Shown one piece after another: positions 12,200 to 25,866 of a DNA stretch of 64,000 nucleotides (the stretch's first letter is position 1; each line of letters starts with the position of its first letter). A program made the position numbers and the translations under genes. The notes below the pieces were generated by a model. The model worked only from the letters and a program-made list of their open reading frames with translations. It was not told the origin of the DNA and ran no database searches. Source of the stretch: Pseudocercospora fijiensis CIRAD86. Taxonomy: Eukaryota; Ascomycota; Dothideomycetes; Mycosphaerellales; Mycosphaerellaceae. The stretch spans positions 2,957,869 through 3,021,868 of the forward strand of contig NW_006921538.1 of NCBI RefSeq assembly GCF_000340215.1. Direction: 5' to 3'.

Positions 12200-15100
12200 G
12201 GCCCTTAGCCTTCTTTTTGTTCTTTATACTAGTCTAATACTCGTCTAACAACTCAGCTATATCCTTAAAGGAGCCTTTAGCCTCCTACGAGTCCTATTTA
12301 GGTAAATAGCCTTGCTATCTTAATAGGTACTCCTTCTTGCCTTACCTAGTCCGATACTTTAAGATACGTTCTATAGACTATAGCTCTTTACTATTAGCTA
12401 AGACTTCTTCTAATTTAGTAGGCGCCTTATCGCCTTCGCGCTAGTAATATAGTTTAAGGAGGGATACGTAGAAGGTGTTATAGATAGTATAATAAGGAGG
12501 AAGCTACAACTAGTAGGTCTATATACCCTTAGCCTCTCGAATGCGGAATAGGCTAATGTATCTTAGTGCGAGCTTAGGCCTTGTTTTGCTATTAGGTAAT
12601 AGGTATTTACGGATACAGAGGTTCTTAGTGCTTAGTATAACTATGTCGCCTTGCTTAAAGGTTATTAGCGTGTAGCATTTGTTATAGTAGACCTTCTAAT
12701 AGGCTTAGGCCTTTACTAGTTTGTTAGCTATCTTAGCGTGAATCTCTCGTATCTTTTAAACCCTATTAATAGCCGCTAGTGTCTTAGGTTAACCCGCTTC
12801 CCTTTCCTTACGCTCGGCCTCGAGCGATAGGGGGTCTTATAGCATAGCGGCGTTCTAGCCCATTATAGCTATATATAGTAATACCTTAGTTAATAAGTGG
12901 ATACTGTTATTGTATACGAATTTAGCTAGTTATAGGAGGTTAACCTAGTCGTTAGGATTCTCGTTAATGTAGCTACGTAGGTACTGCTATAGGGTAGCAT
13001 TCTGCCTCTCTATTTGACCGTTAGTCTACAGATAGAAGCTATTAATAGCCGATGCTTTAGTCTTAGCTATAGGCATATTTCGCTCTAATAATGAGATATA
13101 AATGTTAAGCCTCGGTTAGAGACTATCCCTTTAGGGGTCCCCTAATAGGTATAGAAGATATTGTTCTATAGCGCTTCTGCTATATTAATAGCAGTCTAAT
13201 CTTTCCGCGCCGGGATATATCGAGCGCCTTTAGTAAATCGATCTACTACAACAAGGATAGTATTATATATATCCTTGCTGCCTCTACGCTTAGCAGGTAG
13301 AAGGCCTATAATAAAGTCTACTATTAGCTCTGCAAATAGCTTCTTTAGAATAGGAAGTAAAGACAACTCGCCGAATAGTAGGTACCTTAGTGCTTTAACT
13401 CGTTAATATACGGTATACGTGTTTACGTAGTCCTTTATATCCCGCTTACTATTTAGCTAGTAGTATGTACGCGATAGTAGCTCGTACGACCTCTCTATGC
13501 TATAGTAACCGGCAAGCTTACTATTATAGTGTCGCTTAAGAAGCTCTTATCGGATCGAATGCTCGGTAGGGACATACAATCTGCCCTTATAGCGTAAATA
13601 GCTATCGGCATCAATTGACTAATTCTTACTAGATCTAGTCTTACGGCCATTTCTAAGCTAATCTATACGAATAGTAGCAAAGGCGTCCCTTTGCTAAGTA
13701 CGTAATAGCTTATCTATAAACGCTCGTCTATCCCCTTCTATAAGTTCGCTTAATAGCACCCTCGCTGTCTTGCGTAGTACGTACTGTATACATCTAGTAG
13801 TACTAGCAGCCGGATTAACTGCAGTAGTGCTATCGCTGTTACTATATATAGCGATATCGACTAGGGAGTTATCGTAACCCTTCCTATCTGTGTCCTTAAC
13901 ACGCACTATTAATATAGCAAGAGCATTAACATGCTTTAAGCCGTCGCGGAGTCCGGTAAGCCGCTTATCCTACGCTTGCTTATTAATAATATAGGCTATA
14001 GCAATCTTATACTACAGGGTTAGAAATAAAGAATTGATATATTAGGTCTCGCTATCGTAATTAGGTCGCCTCGATAGGCTATTAGTAGGGTTACTTACGC
14101 CTAGCCGATATAATATATTAAAATCGAACCCGGCGAGGTAGACGGCCTATCTAGCCTATCGACCTATAACCCTAGTAACCTTAGTAATGCTACGGAGGTT
14201 GTTATAGTCCGTGTAGACCTAAATAGTATGCTAAGCACTATCGAGATAGTAGCGCTAGTACTTAAAGGCTTTAACTATTGCTAAGAGCTCTTACTCGTAG
14301 GTCTCGTAGCGACGCTCTATATCGATTATTTTTCGTAAAAAGAAGGCAATTAGGTGCTAGTAGTAGTTACTGTCTAACTACTGAGACATTATAGCTAATA
14401 TAGCGAACTGTGAAGCGTTAGTCTTAATACGGATTGGTTTGCTTAGTACGAAGTAGTATAATAAGGGGACTTTAGTAAATCGCTTCTTTAAACCGTTAAA
14501 AGCGGCTTGCGCTTTGTTAGTCTAATTGAACTCTCTAGACGGATTGGCCTTGGTCTTAGTAAGCTTAGTTAGGGGCATTATATGCCGTAAATAGCCCTTA
14601 ATAAAGCGACGATAGAAATTAGCGAAGCCGAGGAATAATTAAAGCTCTTTAATACTAGTAGGGGTTAGCTACTTAGTAATAGTCTTAATCCGATTAGGAT
14701 CAGCCTTAACACCCTTAGTTAATACGAGGAAGCTAAGGAAGGGCACTTCTTTAGTAGCAAAGGTGCATTTAGAAGGCTTGTAATACAAGCTATAGGCCCG
14801 TAGGCGGTCGAGCACCTTGCGTATAGCGGCCTAATGTTCCGCAATGTTAGGTAAGTGTATATAGACTAGGATATCGTCTAGGTAGACTATATAGAGGTAG
14901 TCTAATAGGCCTAATAGGGCCCGATTGATATAGGACTAGAATATAGCAGGGGCATTAGCTAGCCTAAATGGTATAACTAAGTACTCGAAATAGCTATAGT
15001 AAGTACGGAAGGCTGTTTTCTATTCATCGCCCTTACGAATGCAGATACGATAGTACGCATCCTTAATGTCTAATATAGTATAGAAATAGGCGCTAGAAAG

Positions 15101-16208
15101 GCGGTCGAGGGTCTTATTAATAAGCGGAAGTAGACAGCGGTCCTTAATAGTAATAGTATTAAGCCTACGGTAATTAACGTATAAACGTAGGCTACTATCC
15201 TTCTTAGGAACAAATAGGATTAGTGCACTAGTAGGGCTATTGCTGTACTGAATTCGACTATTAGCTAGGTTCTTATCTAGGTACTTACGTAGTATAGCAA
15301 GCTCGCGTTTACTAAGGTTGTAGAGGGGCCTAAAAGGAACCTCCTTACCCTATATAATATCGATCTTATAGTCCGTCTCTTTAAATATAGGCAATGTCGA
15401 TACTAGGTAGTGTTTAAACATATTAATATAGGTCTCGCGAATAGGCTATAGGATACGAGCGAGTTAATTAGGGTCTATACTATCGGGGGGCACAGGTTTA
15501 TCGTTATCTCCGCCGAGAAGGTTAGCTATCGGATTAGCTAAGGCAGGTGTTAGGTTGCTAATAAACAGGACCCTAATATCGTTAGGGCACTCGCTAGCAT
15601 TAATGTGTTTAATGTCCTCTTTTCTAGCGATTCTAAATCGCTACTATTAGCTGCCTAGGTCTATAGCTACGGCGTAGTGCTTAAGGATAGGGTTAGTAAT
15701 AACAATAGTAGCTCCCCTATATAGGCTGTCTATATCTACTGCGTAGGTAGTAAAGTCTAGTAGGCGTTTATTTCCGAGGTCGTCCTTTAGAACTATAGGA
15801 ACATAGTAGGCCCTATAGGTTAAGTGCCGAGCATTATTAAACTAAGTAAGGGTTAGTAGGTTAGCTCTATTCAATTGTCGAAGGTCTAATTGCTTAGCTA
15901 GGCGATAGCTAATAAGGGCACTAACTAAATTTCCCGGATCTAGTATAACCTTAGTCTTATAGTTAGCTCTATACGTGTCCTATATAAGGCAGGTACGTAT
16001 AATAGCTAGCACAATGTCAATAGTTTTACGCCGTATAAGGCTAACAGTTAGTACGGCGCTTATTCTTTTTTCGACTAATTAGAAGGACCGATAGGGGTAG
16101 TATTAGCGGCTAAAAGGTGCTTTCGGTGCTTAGCGGTAGTATAGTCGATTCGGGCCTAGTCCTTAGGTTTGTCGTATTAGCCTAGTAGATAGCTAGTGCT
16201 ATTACAAT
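12200..16208 (-). pseudogene. Ty3 pol relic: protease, RT/RNase H, integrase, chromodomain
   Basis: Collinear with the plus-strand pol at 18560-22446, in reverse. The RT active site reads IVYLDDI on the minus strand near 14878-14900, so this copy keeps YLDD while the sister has YLDN. RT and RNase H occupy about 15450-14180, integrase about 13950-12900 and chromodomain about 12500-12250. TAG/TAA stops interrupt all of them. The 70-residue open stretch at 13694-13906 is only a fragment of this polyprotein. Confidence 0.88.
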
Positions 16209-16731
16209 TAGACCCCGTAGTAGTTCGGGTTGGTTTGGTTTAGTTTGCTAAGCCGAAACTCTAGTTTGGTTTAGGTTGGTTTGCTAAGCAACTATATAAG
16301 TAGCTAGTTCGAACTATATAATTTATCGGTTTTTAAGAAGTGTACGAATGTATACGTAGCTTCAAGCAAGCCCTTTATAAGACTTAGCAGTGTGGCCGGC
16401 AGCGTAGCCGGCATTTTTAGTCCTTAGTACTTATAGAATTTTCGAATCCTACTTAGGCTACGTAGTTGTATAAAGGTACTTATATAACCTCAAATCTATA
16501 GACAATTAGCTAAGGGCACTAACTAATTAAAAGCACACATATACATATATAAGGCATTATAGTTTAGTTCGGAAACTGTACTCCTTAGGTATAAATTTCA
16601 TCCTTTCGTTTACGGTTCAATTCCCTAACTGCTTAGTAGAATATCTTTATCTAGATCTAGGTAGAACTTATCGATTTCCCTAGAAGTCCTCCTCCTTAAG
16701 AAGTTTATACACTTTCCTACCGAACTATTCG
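16209..16731. other. hAT left arm
   Basis: Begins with the terminal inverted repeat, then repeats of ttggtttggttta and gctaagc words, and a subterminal gccggcagcgtagccggc at 16394-16411. No coding sequence seen. The arm is cut at 16731 by the Ty3 insertion and resumes at 23880. Confidence 0.6.
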
Positions 16732-16930
16732 TGTTAGGACCAAAGAGGTTATACGTGATTAGCATGTAACTAGGCTCGAGTGAAGCTAGGGTCTCGATGC
16801 CTTAGGCAGGGCTTAGCGCTTAGCGTTAGGCTAACTAGCCTACCTTCCTCCCTCTCCTCTTAGATCTCTATCGAATACTACCTGTACCTACTACTACCCT
16901 ATCTACCTACTGATATACCCTTCTTATACA
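16732..16930 (+). repeat. 5' LTR of the plus-strand Ty3 element
   Basis: 199 bp, begins tgttaggacc and ends cttcttataca. Homologous to 23676-23874 and, inverted, to 10750-10947 and 34804-35001. The internal sequence follows directly with gtattcgatc; no obvious tRNA-complementary primer site was recognised. Confidence 0.92.
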
Positions 16931-17149
16931 GTATTCGATCTACCCTTTAAGGGCAGTAGCTAGATAGTCCTTATTTCAAGCTTTTAGCGGTATAGCTACG
17001 AACAAGACTAATCTAACTATATTACGCCCGAAGAACGGGACCTATACGTACTATTCTATCGAAGCAACCGTACTAATCATTAAGTAAGGCCTTCTATACG
17101 GCCTATTATACTAAGTTAAGCATACTAGACCGATATCTACTAATTCCGC

Positions 17150-18560
17150 TATATCCGTATCTTAGGGGCTAACAATATATTATTAGTGCTACCCCTTATT
17201 ATAATATCCGGCTTATTACGAAACAACAATCGCGGCGCCGCTAGCAGCGCTAGCAACGATAACGCTAGTAGTATAGTGCCTGCTAAAGTGCCTACTAAAG
17301 TGCCTACTAGAGTACCTGCTAAAGAGCCTACTACTAGGCCTACCGAAGAACCTATAATTCTAGGTAACGACCTAGAGTTGCCTATTAACGACATTCTTAG
17401 CAATATTGTTAACCGTCGATATAGCTAACTAGCCTTTAGCCCTCAACTATTAGGGAGACTTTAAGAAGCTACTTAAAACAGGCTTACTACCCTACGTTAA
17501 GAACGATAGCTAAAGGATAATCTCCTCGAGCTCCGTCGCCTTTAGGAAGCCCCGATAGTAAAACTAACAGCGGGACCTTCTTTACTACCTATCTAAAAGA
17601 AGGATGCTAAACTCAAGGACTATACTGTATTTAATAGCTCTAGTCGAAAGTAGTACAACGACTACATTCGTAACTATGAACTTAACTAGCGCAATATACT
17701 AAGAGCGCTACTAGACGACTATTCCTTAGTCGTATACGCTATACAGTACATCAATAGCGACCTAAAGCGCATATAGGATAACTATTTCGACTCCCTCGAC
17801 GACTAGACCGCTATTTAGTAGCAGACCTACAAAACTATTATGCTAGATACCCTTAGAAACCCTATACTAAGGCAATAATATGCTTAGGACCTGTATCTTC
17901 GAGCTAAACAGAAGACTAATCAATCGGCTCGCTTATTTAAAGCCTATTTAAAGACCCTCGAGGATAACCTTCCGCCTAAGACTAATTCTATATAGATCTC
18001 GGAAATACGCCTAAAACTTAGATAGGAACTTATCCTCGAATTAGACCGTCGCCGTATGTTCGAACAAGCCAACCTAACACGCATTTAATTTATAGTCGAA
18101 GTAGAAACAGCCGAACGAGCTATCTAGCTCTAATAACGACTAGAATCGAGGATCCGGCTAGCTAGTACTAACCGCGGCAATCGTAGTAGCCGCGGAGGAA
18201 ACTAAGGTTCCTACTATAACAATAATACTAATAATAGGAACAGTAACAATAACCGTAGAAGAGGCCGTAGCCGCCGGCTATATAGAGGAGGCCGCGATAG
18301 GGGCCGTAGAAGGGGCTCGTATCCCTATAATGCTAACCGCTCGACTAACAATAGCAGCAATAATAGCTACGGCAACAATCTCCCGACCGGATTAAAGTGC
18401 TTTAATTGTAATAGTACTAGCTATCTACTAGGCTAATGCGATAAACCTAAGGACTAGGCCCGAATTGACCGTGCTTCCGCTAAGTATAGGAAACACCTTT
18501 TAGCCGCTAATGCTACCCTAGTCGGCTCCTTTAATTAGTCGAAAAAAGAGTAAGCGCCGC
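17150..18560 (+). pseudogene. Ty3 gag relic with zinc knuckle
   Basis: The open piece 17186-17428 carries a Pro/Val/Thr-rich repeat region (AKVPTKVPTRVPAKEP). After that the frame continues through many TAA/TAG to an Arg/Gly/Asn-rich nucleic-acid-binding tract and a zinc knuckle near 18400-18440. There CFNC is followed by SYLLG, a stop and CD. The knuckle His has become Tyr (CAC to TAC) and a Gln has become TAA, both RIP-type changes. The homologous minus-strand gag is at 33341-34560. Confidence 0.88.
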
Positions 18561-21500
18561 ACTAACTGTTAGCCTTGTGCGGCGTAAAACTATCGACATT
18601 GTGCTAGCTATTATACGTACCTGTCTTATATAGGATATATATAGAGACAGCTATAAGACTAAGGTTATACTAGATCTAGGAAATTCAGTTAGTGCCCTTA
18701 TTAGCCATCGCCTAGCTAAGTAATTAGACCTTCGACAACTGCCGAAGACTAACCTGCCAACCCTTGCTTAGTTTAATAACGCTCGGCACTTGACCTATAG
18801 ACCCTACTATATTCCTATAGTTCTAAAGGACGACCTCGGAAATGAACGCCTACTAGATTTCACTGCCTACGTAGTAGATATAGACAACCTGTATAGGGGA
18901 GCTACTATTGTTATTAGCAACCCTGTTCTCAAGTACTATGCTATAGTTATAGACTTAGGCAGTCAATAATAGCGATTTAGAATCGCTAGGAGAGAGGACA
19001 TTAAATACATCGACATTAGCGAGTGTCCTAATAATATTAGGGTCCTATTTATTAGCAACCTAACCCCCGCCTTAGCTAATCCAACTACCGACCTGCTCGG
19101 TAGTAATAACGATAAACTAGTGCCCCCTAATAGCATAGATCCTAAACAACTTAAGCGTATACTAGAACCTATTCGAGAGACCTACATTAATGTGTTTAAA
19201 CACTACTTAGTATCGACATTGCCTATATTTAAAGAGACGGATTATAAGATTGATATTATAGAGGGCAAGGAGGTTCCTTTTAGCCCCCTCTACAACCTTA
19301 GTAAACGAGAGCTTGCTATATTGCGTAAGTATCTAGAGGAAAACCTAGCTAATAGCCGGATACGATACAGTAATAGCCCTACTAGTGCACCTATCCTGTT
19401 TGTACTAAAGAAGGATAGTAGCCTACGTCTATATGTTAATTACCGCGGGCTCAATGCTGTTACTATTAAAGACCGCTGTCCACTTCCGCTTATTAATAAG
19501 ACCCTCGATCGCCTTTCTAGTACTTACTTCTATACTATACTAGACATTAAGGATGCGTACTATCGTATCCGCATTCGTAAGGGCGACGAATAGAAAACGG
19601 CCTTCCGCACTCGCTATAGCTATTTCGAGTACTTAGTTATACTATTCGGCTTAGCTAATGCCCCTGCAATATTCTAGTCCTATATCAATCGGGCCCTTTT
19701 AGGCCTATTAGACTATCTCTGTATAGTTTACCTAGATAACATCCTAGTTTATACATATTTACCTAATATTGCAGAACACTAGGCCGTAGTACGCAAGGTC
19801 CTCGACCGCCTACGAGCCTATAGACTGTATTATAAACCTTCTAAATGTACCTTTGCTGCTAAGGAGGTGTTATTCCTTAGCTTCCTCGTATTAACCGAGG
19901 GTGTTAAGGCTAATCCTAATCGGATTAAGACTATTACTAAATAGCCTGTTCCTACGTTAATTAAGGAACTATAGTCGTTCCTCGGTTTTACTAACTTCTA
20001 CCGCCGATTTATTAAGGGCTATTCGAGGCATATAATGCTACTAACTGAGCTTACTAAAACTAAGGCCAACCCGTCTAGAGAATTCAAATGGACTAATAAG
20101 ACACAAGCCGCTTTTAACGGTCTAAAGAAGCGATTTACTAAAGTCCCCTTGCTATACTATTTTATACTAAGCAAGTAGATCCGTATTAAGACTAACGCTT
20201 TATAGTTCGCTATATCGGCTATTATGTTATAGCAATCAGATAAGGACTATTACTAGCACCTAATTGCCTTCTTTTTACGAAAGATAATCGATATAGAGCG
20301 TCGCTACGAGACCTACGAGTAAGAGCTCCTAGCTATTGTCGAGGCCTTTAAGCATTAGAGGCACTATCTCGATAGTGTATAGCACACTATTTAGGTCTAT
20401 ACAGACTATAACAACCTCCGTAGCATTACTAAGGTTACTAGGGTTATAGGTCGATAGGCTAGATAGGCCGTCTACCTCGCCGGGTTTGATTTTAATATAT
20501 TATATCGGCTAGGCGTAAGTAACCCTACTAATAGCCTATCGAGGCGACCTAATTACGATAGCGAGACTTAGTACATCAATTCATTGTTTCCAACCCTATA
20601 GTATAAGATTGCTATAGCCCGTATTGTTAATAAGCAAGCGTAGGATAAGCGGACTTCCGGACCCCGCGGCGGCAACAAATACTATAGCGGAGTTGTCGTT
20701 CTTCTAGTGCACGTTAAGAAGGACGTAGATCGCTCGAGCTATAATAACTCGATTGAAGATATTGCTATCTATAGCGATAGCACTATAGAAGAGGTTGCAG
20801 TAGTTCCGGCTACTAGTGCTATTAGATGCATACAATGCATACCTCGTTTAATAGCGAGGGTGCTATTAAATAACCTTATAAATAGGGATAGTCAATCGTT
20901 TATAGATAAGCTTTTACGGGCTTAGCAGAGGGACGCCTTTGCTATTAACCGTATTAATAGGCTTGTAAGTAGGCGAACGACTCGATCTAGTAAGAGTAAT
21001 TAGTCGATCGACGACAAAGGTTATTTAAAGTTCAAGGGTAGATACTATGTCCCCGCTAAACAATCGATTAGACAAGAGCTTTTAAAGAGGCACTATAATA
21101 GTAAGCTCGCTAGTTACTATAGCATAGAGAGGTCGCACGAGCTACTATCGCGTATATACTACTAGCTAAATAGTAAACGGCATATAAAGGAGTATATACA
21201 GACCTATATAGTTTGCTAGCGAGTTAAAGCACCTAAGCACTTACTATTCGGCAAGTTGTCTTTACTTCCTGTTCTAAAGAAGCTATTTGCTAAGCTAATA
21301 ATAGACTTTATTATAGGCCTTCTACCTGCTAGGCGTAGGGGCAGCAAGGACGTGTATAATGCTATCCTTGTTATAGTAGATCGATTTACTAAAGGCGCTC
21401 GATATATCCCGGCGCGGAAAGACTAGACTGCTATTAATATAGTAGAGGCGCTATAGAGTGATATCTTCTATACCTATTAGGGAACCCCTAAGGGGATAGT

Positions 21501-22446
21501 CTCCGATAGGGGCACGATATTTATATCGCACTATTAGAGCGAAATATGCCTATAGCTAAGACTGAAGCATCGGCTATTAATAGCCTTCTATCTATAGACT
21601 AACGGTTAAATAGAGAGGCAGAATGCTACCCTATAGCAGTATCTGCGTAGTTACATTAATAAGAACCCCGAGGACTAGGTCAACCTCCTATAACTAGCTA
21701 AATTCGTATACAATAACAGTGTCTACTCATCTACTAAGGTCTCCCCTTATTTTGCTATAATAGGCTAGAACGCTGCCTTACTACAAGACCTATTCACTTC
21801 GCTCGAGGCCGAGCGTAAGGAAAGGGAAGCGTGTTAAGTATTAATACCTAAGACACTAGCGGCTATTAAGAGGGTTTAGAAGATGCGAGAAATCTATACT
21901 AAGATAGCCGAGAAGTTAACAAAGGCTTAAGAGTACTAAAAGACCTACTACGACAAGCACTATACGCTAAGGACCTTTAAACAAGGCGATATAGTTATGC
22001 TAAGCACTAAGAACCTCCGCATCCGTAAGCACCTATTACCTAACGGCAAAACAAGGCCTAAGCTCGTACTAAGATACATTAGTCTATTCCGCATTCGAGA
22101 AGTTAAGGGCTCCTCCGTATAGGCCTATTAGTTATAGCTTCCTCCTTATTACACTATCTATAATACCTTCTATATATCCCTCCTTAAGCTATATTACCTA
22201 CGCGAGGGGGATAAAGTACCTGCTAAATACGAAGACATACTAGCGGATAGGGAAGAGCTATAGTCTATAGAACGTATCCTACAGCACCGGACTAGGAAAG
22301 GTAAGAAGGAGTACCTATTAAGATAGCAAGGCTATTTACCTAAATAGGACTTATAGGAAGCTAAAGGTTCCTTTAAGGATATAACCGAGTTGTTAGATAA
22401 GTATTAGACTAGCGTAAAGAACAAGAAGAAGGCTAAAAGCTTATAA
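18560..22446 (+). pseudogene. Ty3 pol relic: protease, RT/RNase H, integrase, chromodomain
   Basis: Protease region about 18660-18720 (TKVILDLGNSVSALIS, normally DxGxS). Reverse transcriptase about 19120-19900; the longest open piece, 19120-19593, ends GDE then TAG then KTAFRTRY, exactly the GDEWKTAFxTxxGxFEY motif with Trp turned to stop. The active site reads VYLDNIL near 19727, Asp changed to Asn. RNase H about 20100-20420. Integrase 20940-21840 with zinc-finger, DFIIGLLPA and VSDRGTIF blocks. Chromodomain about 22240-22420 (IERILQHRTRKGKKEYLLR, stop, QGY), placing it among chromoviruses. Confidence 0.92.
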
Positions 22447-23675
22447 TGTTACTATTAAGGCCTAGGATCAATACTACCCCCGGGGTGCTATTAGTTAACT
22501 AATTAGAGGCAAGCAACTGTTAGCAATAAGAGATAATAAGACTACACTACTATAGTGAACGCGCACCGAGTGTTAATAAGCGCGCTACGACGCGTTAATT
22601 AGTTACTACTCTTTTAAAGACTCTACCTCTTGTTCCTTTATTCTACCGAGGCCTCGAGGCCTAGGCAATCGACGGGAATGCGCGCGCGCGCGTACGAATA
22701 ACGGTGTGTTAGAAGATAGCTAGCGCGGCTATATTAGTAACGGTGTTACGGAGTATACTACTATTTGAGAAAGGAAGGATACCGCTATATTAGTAACGGT
22801 GTTGCCGAGTTATTGTTAGTCGAAGAAGGAAATCGAAAGCAAGGTAAAGTTAGCGCTAAGACGACTAGCGCCGCTATTATCGACATTACTTGCTATTGTT
22901 ACTACACCTATAGATACAACCTTACCTACACTACGAGCCTAAGGCACCTTAATTAAAACTTTGATTAAAACTTTAAGGCTAAGTTAAAACTTTAAGCCGC
23001 CTAAAAGATTAAGCGACTAATAGACTAACTAAGGGCAAAACTATAGAGCTAAGCTAGCCGGGGTCGATCTTGCGGATAATAGGTTACTCCTCGATCTATC
23101 TAACCCTTTAAGCGAGGCGAACCTCTACTACTGCACTTATAATAGCCTTCACCTATAGAAACTAGACGAGCTGTGTTTTTTCTAAAAAGATAAGATAAGA
23201 TTAACAATTGAAGGCTGCTAAACCTAACTAATTAGGGCTAGCGAAACCACGAACAATAATAGCCCTCGTAACAATAAGAACAAACCCTCGGAAGCGGACA
23301 ACCCTCGGAAGCGGACATAGCTAGGTCTTTTAGAGTAGACGCAAAGAACTCGGTATGACATTACGTAGAACGGGGGTAGTGCTACAATACCCCGTATACC
23401 TACCTATTATAGCAGGGAAGGTACGCTCGTATTATAATTAGTCGATAGTCCTTAATTCTTATAGTTATATATCACTTTATTGTATACAAGGATAGCGTAG
23501 TTAGAGTTAGACATTGTATTAGAAGGTAAGGTTTAATATAGTTATATAATCAGGTAGTTAAGTGTTTAATTTAGCGCGGACTAAGAAGCTTGCTAGACCT
23601 GCTAAGTTAGTAGCGGTAGAGGTTGAGAATGGAATATAGACCGGCTACGAGGGCGCGGCCTTTAGAAGGGAAGCG
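22447..23675 (+). other. Ty3 3' untranslated region
   Basis: About 1.2 kb between pol and the 3' LTR. It includes a short (gc)n run near 22680 and a doubled cctcggaagcggaca word near 23287-23315. A short open stretch at 22765-22956 shows no recognisable domain and its mirror copy (about 11700-11900) is broken, so it is not called as a gene. The purine-rich tract before the LTR is agaagggaagcg. Confidence 0.7.
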
Positions 23676-23874
23676 TGTATTAGGACTAAAGAGGTTACAC
23701 GTAATTAGTATATAACTAGGCTCGAGTAAAGCTAGGGTCTCGATGCCTTAGGCAGGGCTTAGCGCTTAGCGTTAGGCTAACTAGCCTACCTTCCTCCCTC
23801 TTCTCTTAGATCTCTATCGAATACTACCTGTACCTACTACTACCCTATCTACCTGCTGATATACCCTTCTTACA
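23676..23874 (+). repeat. 3' LTR of the plus-strand Ty3 element
   Basis: Begins tgtattaggac and ends cttcttaca; pair of 16732-16930. More CpA-to-TpA changes than the 5' copy. Confidence 0.92.
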
Positions 23875-25866
23875 ATTCGATAATATTAAGTACTAGAATA
23901 GCTCCTCCCTCGGTATCGGTATAGTATATAAAAGAGCTATAAGGCAGCTCTGTAGAACGTTCTACTAGTTACTCGCTATACTAAGGCCGAATGCTAGTTC
24001 GTTCCTTAGAACTCTTAGTTATTTAGGAGATATAAAGGGTAGGGCAGGTAGTAACTTCGTATTATATAAGGAGGTAGAGGCTGCTATAGAAGAGGCCTTT
24101 AACCTATAGAAGATAGTAAAAGATATAGAGGCAGCTATAGGTCTAGGTACCTAGTTGAATTTCTAGTAGGTAGAGTATAAGGATATTTAGAGGGAGTATT
24201 AGGTAGAGTTGCGAAGGCAGGTGTATAATATGCTCTAGAAAACAGGGATAGTACCTATAACTATAACTATTAGGCTCTTCAACCTTCCTTATTTTTCCCT
24301 ATTTTCTTTTTATAAAAATCCAAACTAATACAAATTAACCGGAATGTCTATCTTCTTTTAGTTCTTTAAAAAACCTAGCAGCGTAGCCGGCAGCGTAGCC
24401 GGCAGCGTAGCCGGCAGCGTAGCCGGCCTTTTTACTCCTTAGTACTAACGGGATTTTAGGAGACTTCTATTCCGTACGGCTAATAAAGCATACTATACTA
24501 TGTATATATGCTTAGAGAGTATTTAGAGCGCGGTATATAGCGCCGTATAACAGCGGCTTATTTCGTATATAGAAAAGCTTGTAGATAACACTACGAACAT
24601 CCTTCCTACTAGAATATCTATCCTACCTAGCACCGTCTCGAATATAGACATTCTAGCCTTTTAGAATCTGATCGAGTGCTTTAAAATCCTTGTCTATAAT
24701 CGTTATACGCTTCGCGTAGATAGCTATAAGGTTGACCGCTAAAATAGTATTAGTATAGTCCGAAAAGAGGTAGAAGAGAAATATACATTCGAAGATACGA
24801 ACTAGGTAGGCTTCTATAGCCTCTTAAAGGGCGCCTATCGCGGAGGCTTAGAAGCGAAGGTCTGTTCTATAATCCTAGGCAATTTCGCGAATAAGTCGTT
24901 AGAAAGGAGCTTTGCGGATTAGGAGCTTAGAACTCTTCTAATACTGCCGAATCTAACGGAGGGCTACGGCTAAAGAAGGATTAGTAAAAAGACAGTAAGA
25001 ATGCCGGCTACGCTACCGGCTACGCTACCGGCTACGCTACCGGCTATAAATAGGACTTACTTCCTAGGCGCTATCGACGCTTCGTACGATTGCTACTAGT
25101 AGTAGAAGCGCTAGTTATCGTCTTATATAGAGCCTTGCCCGCCGTTGTCTTACGCGGAGCCTTGCTCGCGACGCCCTTTCTAGTACCGGAGCTAGCGGCA
25201 GTAGTAGCAGCCCTCTTACGTTAATATACTATACTCGTTCTACTATTTCCGGTCTTATTGCGACCCGTAGAAGCACTAGGTCCCTTCTTACGAGGCGTCG
25301 TAACTTAGTTAAGTAGACTCGCTATTATAAAAGTCGTTAAATTAAGGAAAAAAGTGCGTTGCGAAGGTATACGAAGGCGCGCGCGGAGCGAGGGTATTAC
25401 GGAGGTAGTAGATATAGAGCGTAGAGGTATAGGTATCGATACGAAGGTTGAATATAGCGGTAGTATCGCGGTATCGCTAGGCAATAGAGTAAGCTTCGCG
25501 CAAGCCTATATTATAGTAACGTTAGAGCAAGGAAAGAAGGCAGGCACGGCTAAAAAAGGCAGGCACGGCTAAAAAAGGCAGGTACGGCAGACTTTGAAAT
25601 ATAGCCGGCATATACAGCCGGTATAGTAATAGGCGAAAGCCTCCTTTTAATAAATAGCCGGCGTAATAATAGTATCCTACTATAGTATAGATATTCTTTA
25701 GTAATGCCTTTACTAGCTATAGTAATCTTATAAGTAGCCTAGGCCTATTGCTAGTAAATATAAGAAATATCAGGTAGGCTATACTAAACAAGCTAGTCAT
25801 TTAGCAGGAAAAGGCCTACTACCGTCTCTATATACCGGCTACGAGTACCGGCTATCGCTCTAAATT

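Larger units (their letters stand above)
16727..23879 (+). mobile_element. Ty3/gypsy chromovirus-type retrotransposon, plus strand, complete but RIP-inactivated
   Basis: Direct LTRs at 16732-16930 and 23676-23874 are flanked by the perfect 5-bp duplication ATTCG (16727-16731 and 23875-23879). The element is 7143 bp with gag and pol in order. Differences between the two LTRs are overwhelmingly C-to-T at CpA and G-to-A at TpG (for example ccaaag/ctaaag and gtgatt/gtaatt), so RIP rather than neutral ageing explains them, and LTR divergence cannot date the insertion. Insertion occurred inside the hAT element, hence after it. Confidence 0.95.

Noticed and set aside
13694..13906. 70-residue minus frame and its relative at 20707-20925 as independent genes
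   Set aside because: They are the same piece of the Ty3 polyprotein between RNase H and integrase, in two copies.
16605..16635. ggttcaattcc B-box-like word in the hAT left arm
   Set aside because: No T-arm stem pairs around it and no A-box at suitable distance.
17149..17403. Open frame on the minus strand opposite gag (and its mirror at 34336-34563)
   Set aside because: Antisense shadow of the Pro/Thr-rich gag region, present in both Ty3 copies because gag is.
22765..22956. 63-residue open frame downstream of Ty3 pol
   Set aside because: No recognisable motif and not preserved in the sister element; treated as untranslated region.
25354..25572. 72-residue Arg/Gly-rich frame in the hAT body
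   Set aside because: Low complexity, repeats of aaaggcaggcacggct, RIP-aged surroundings.
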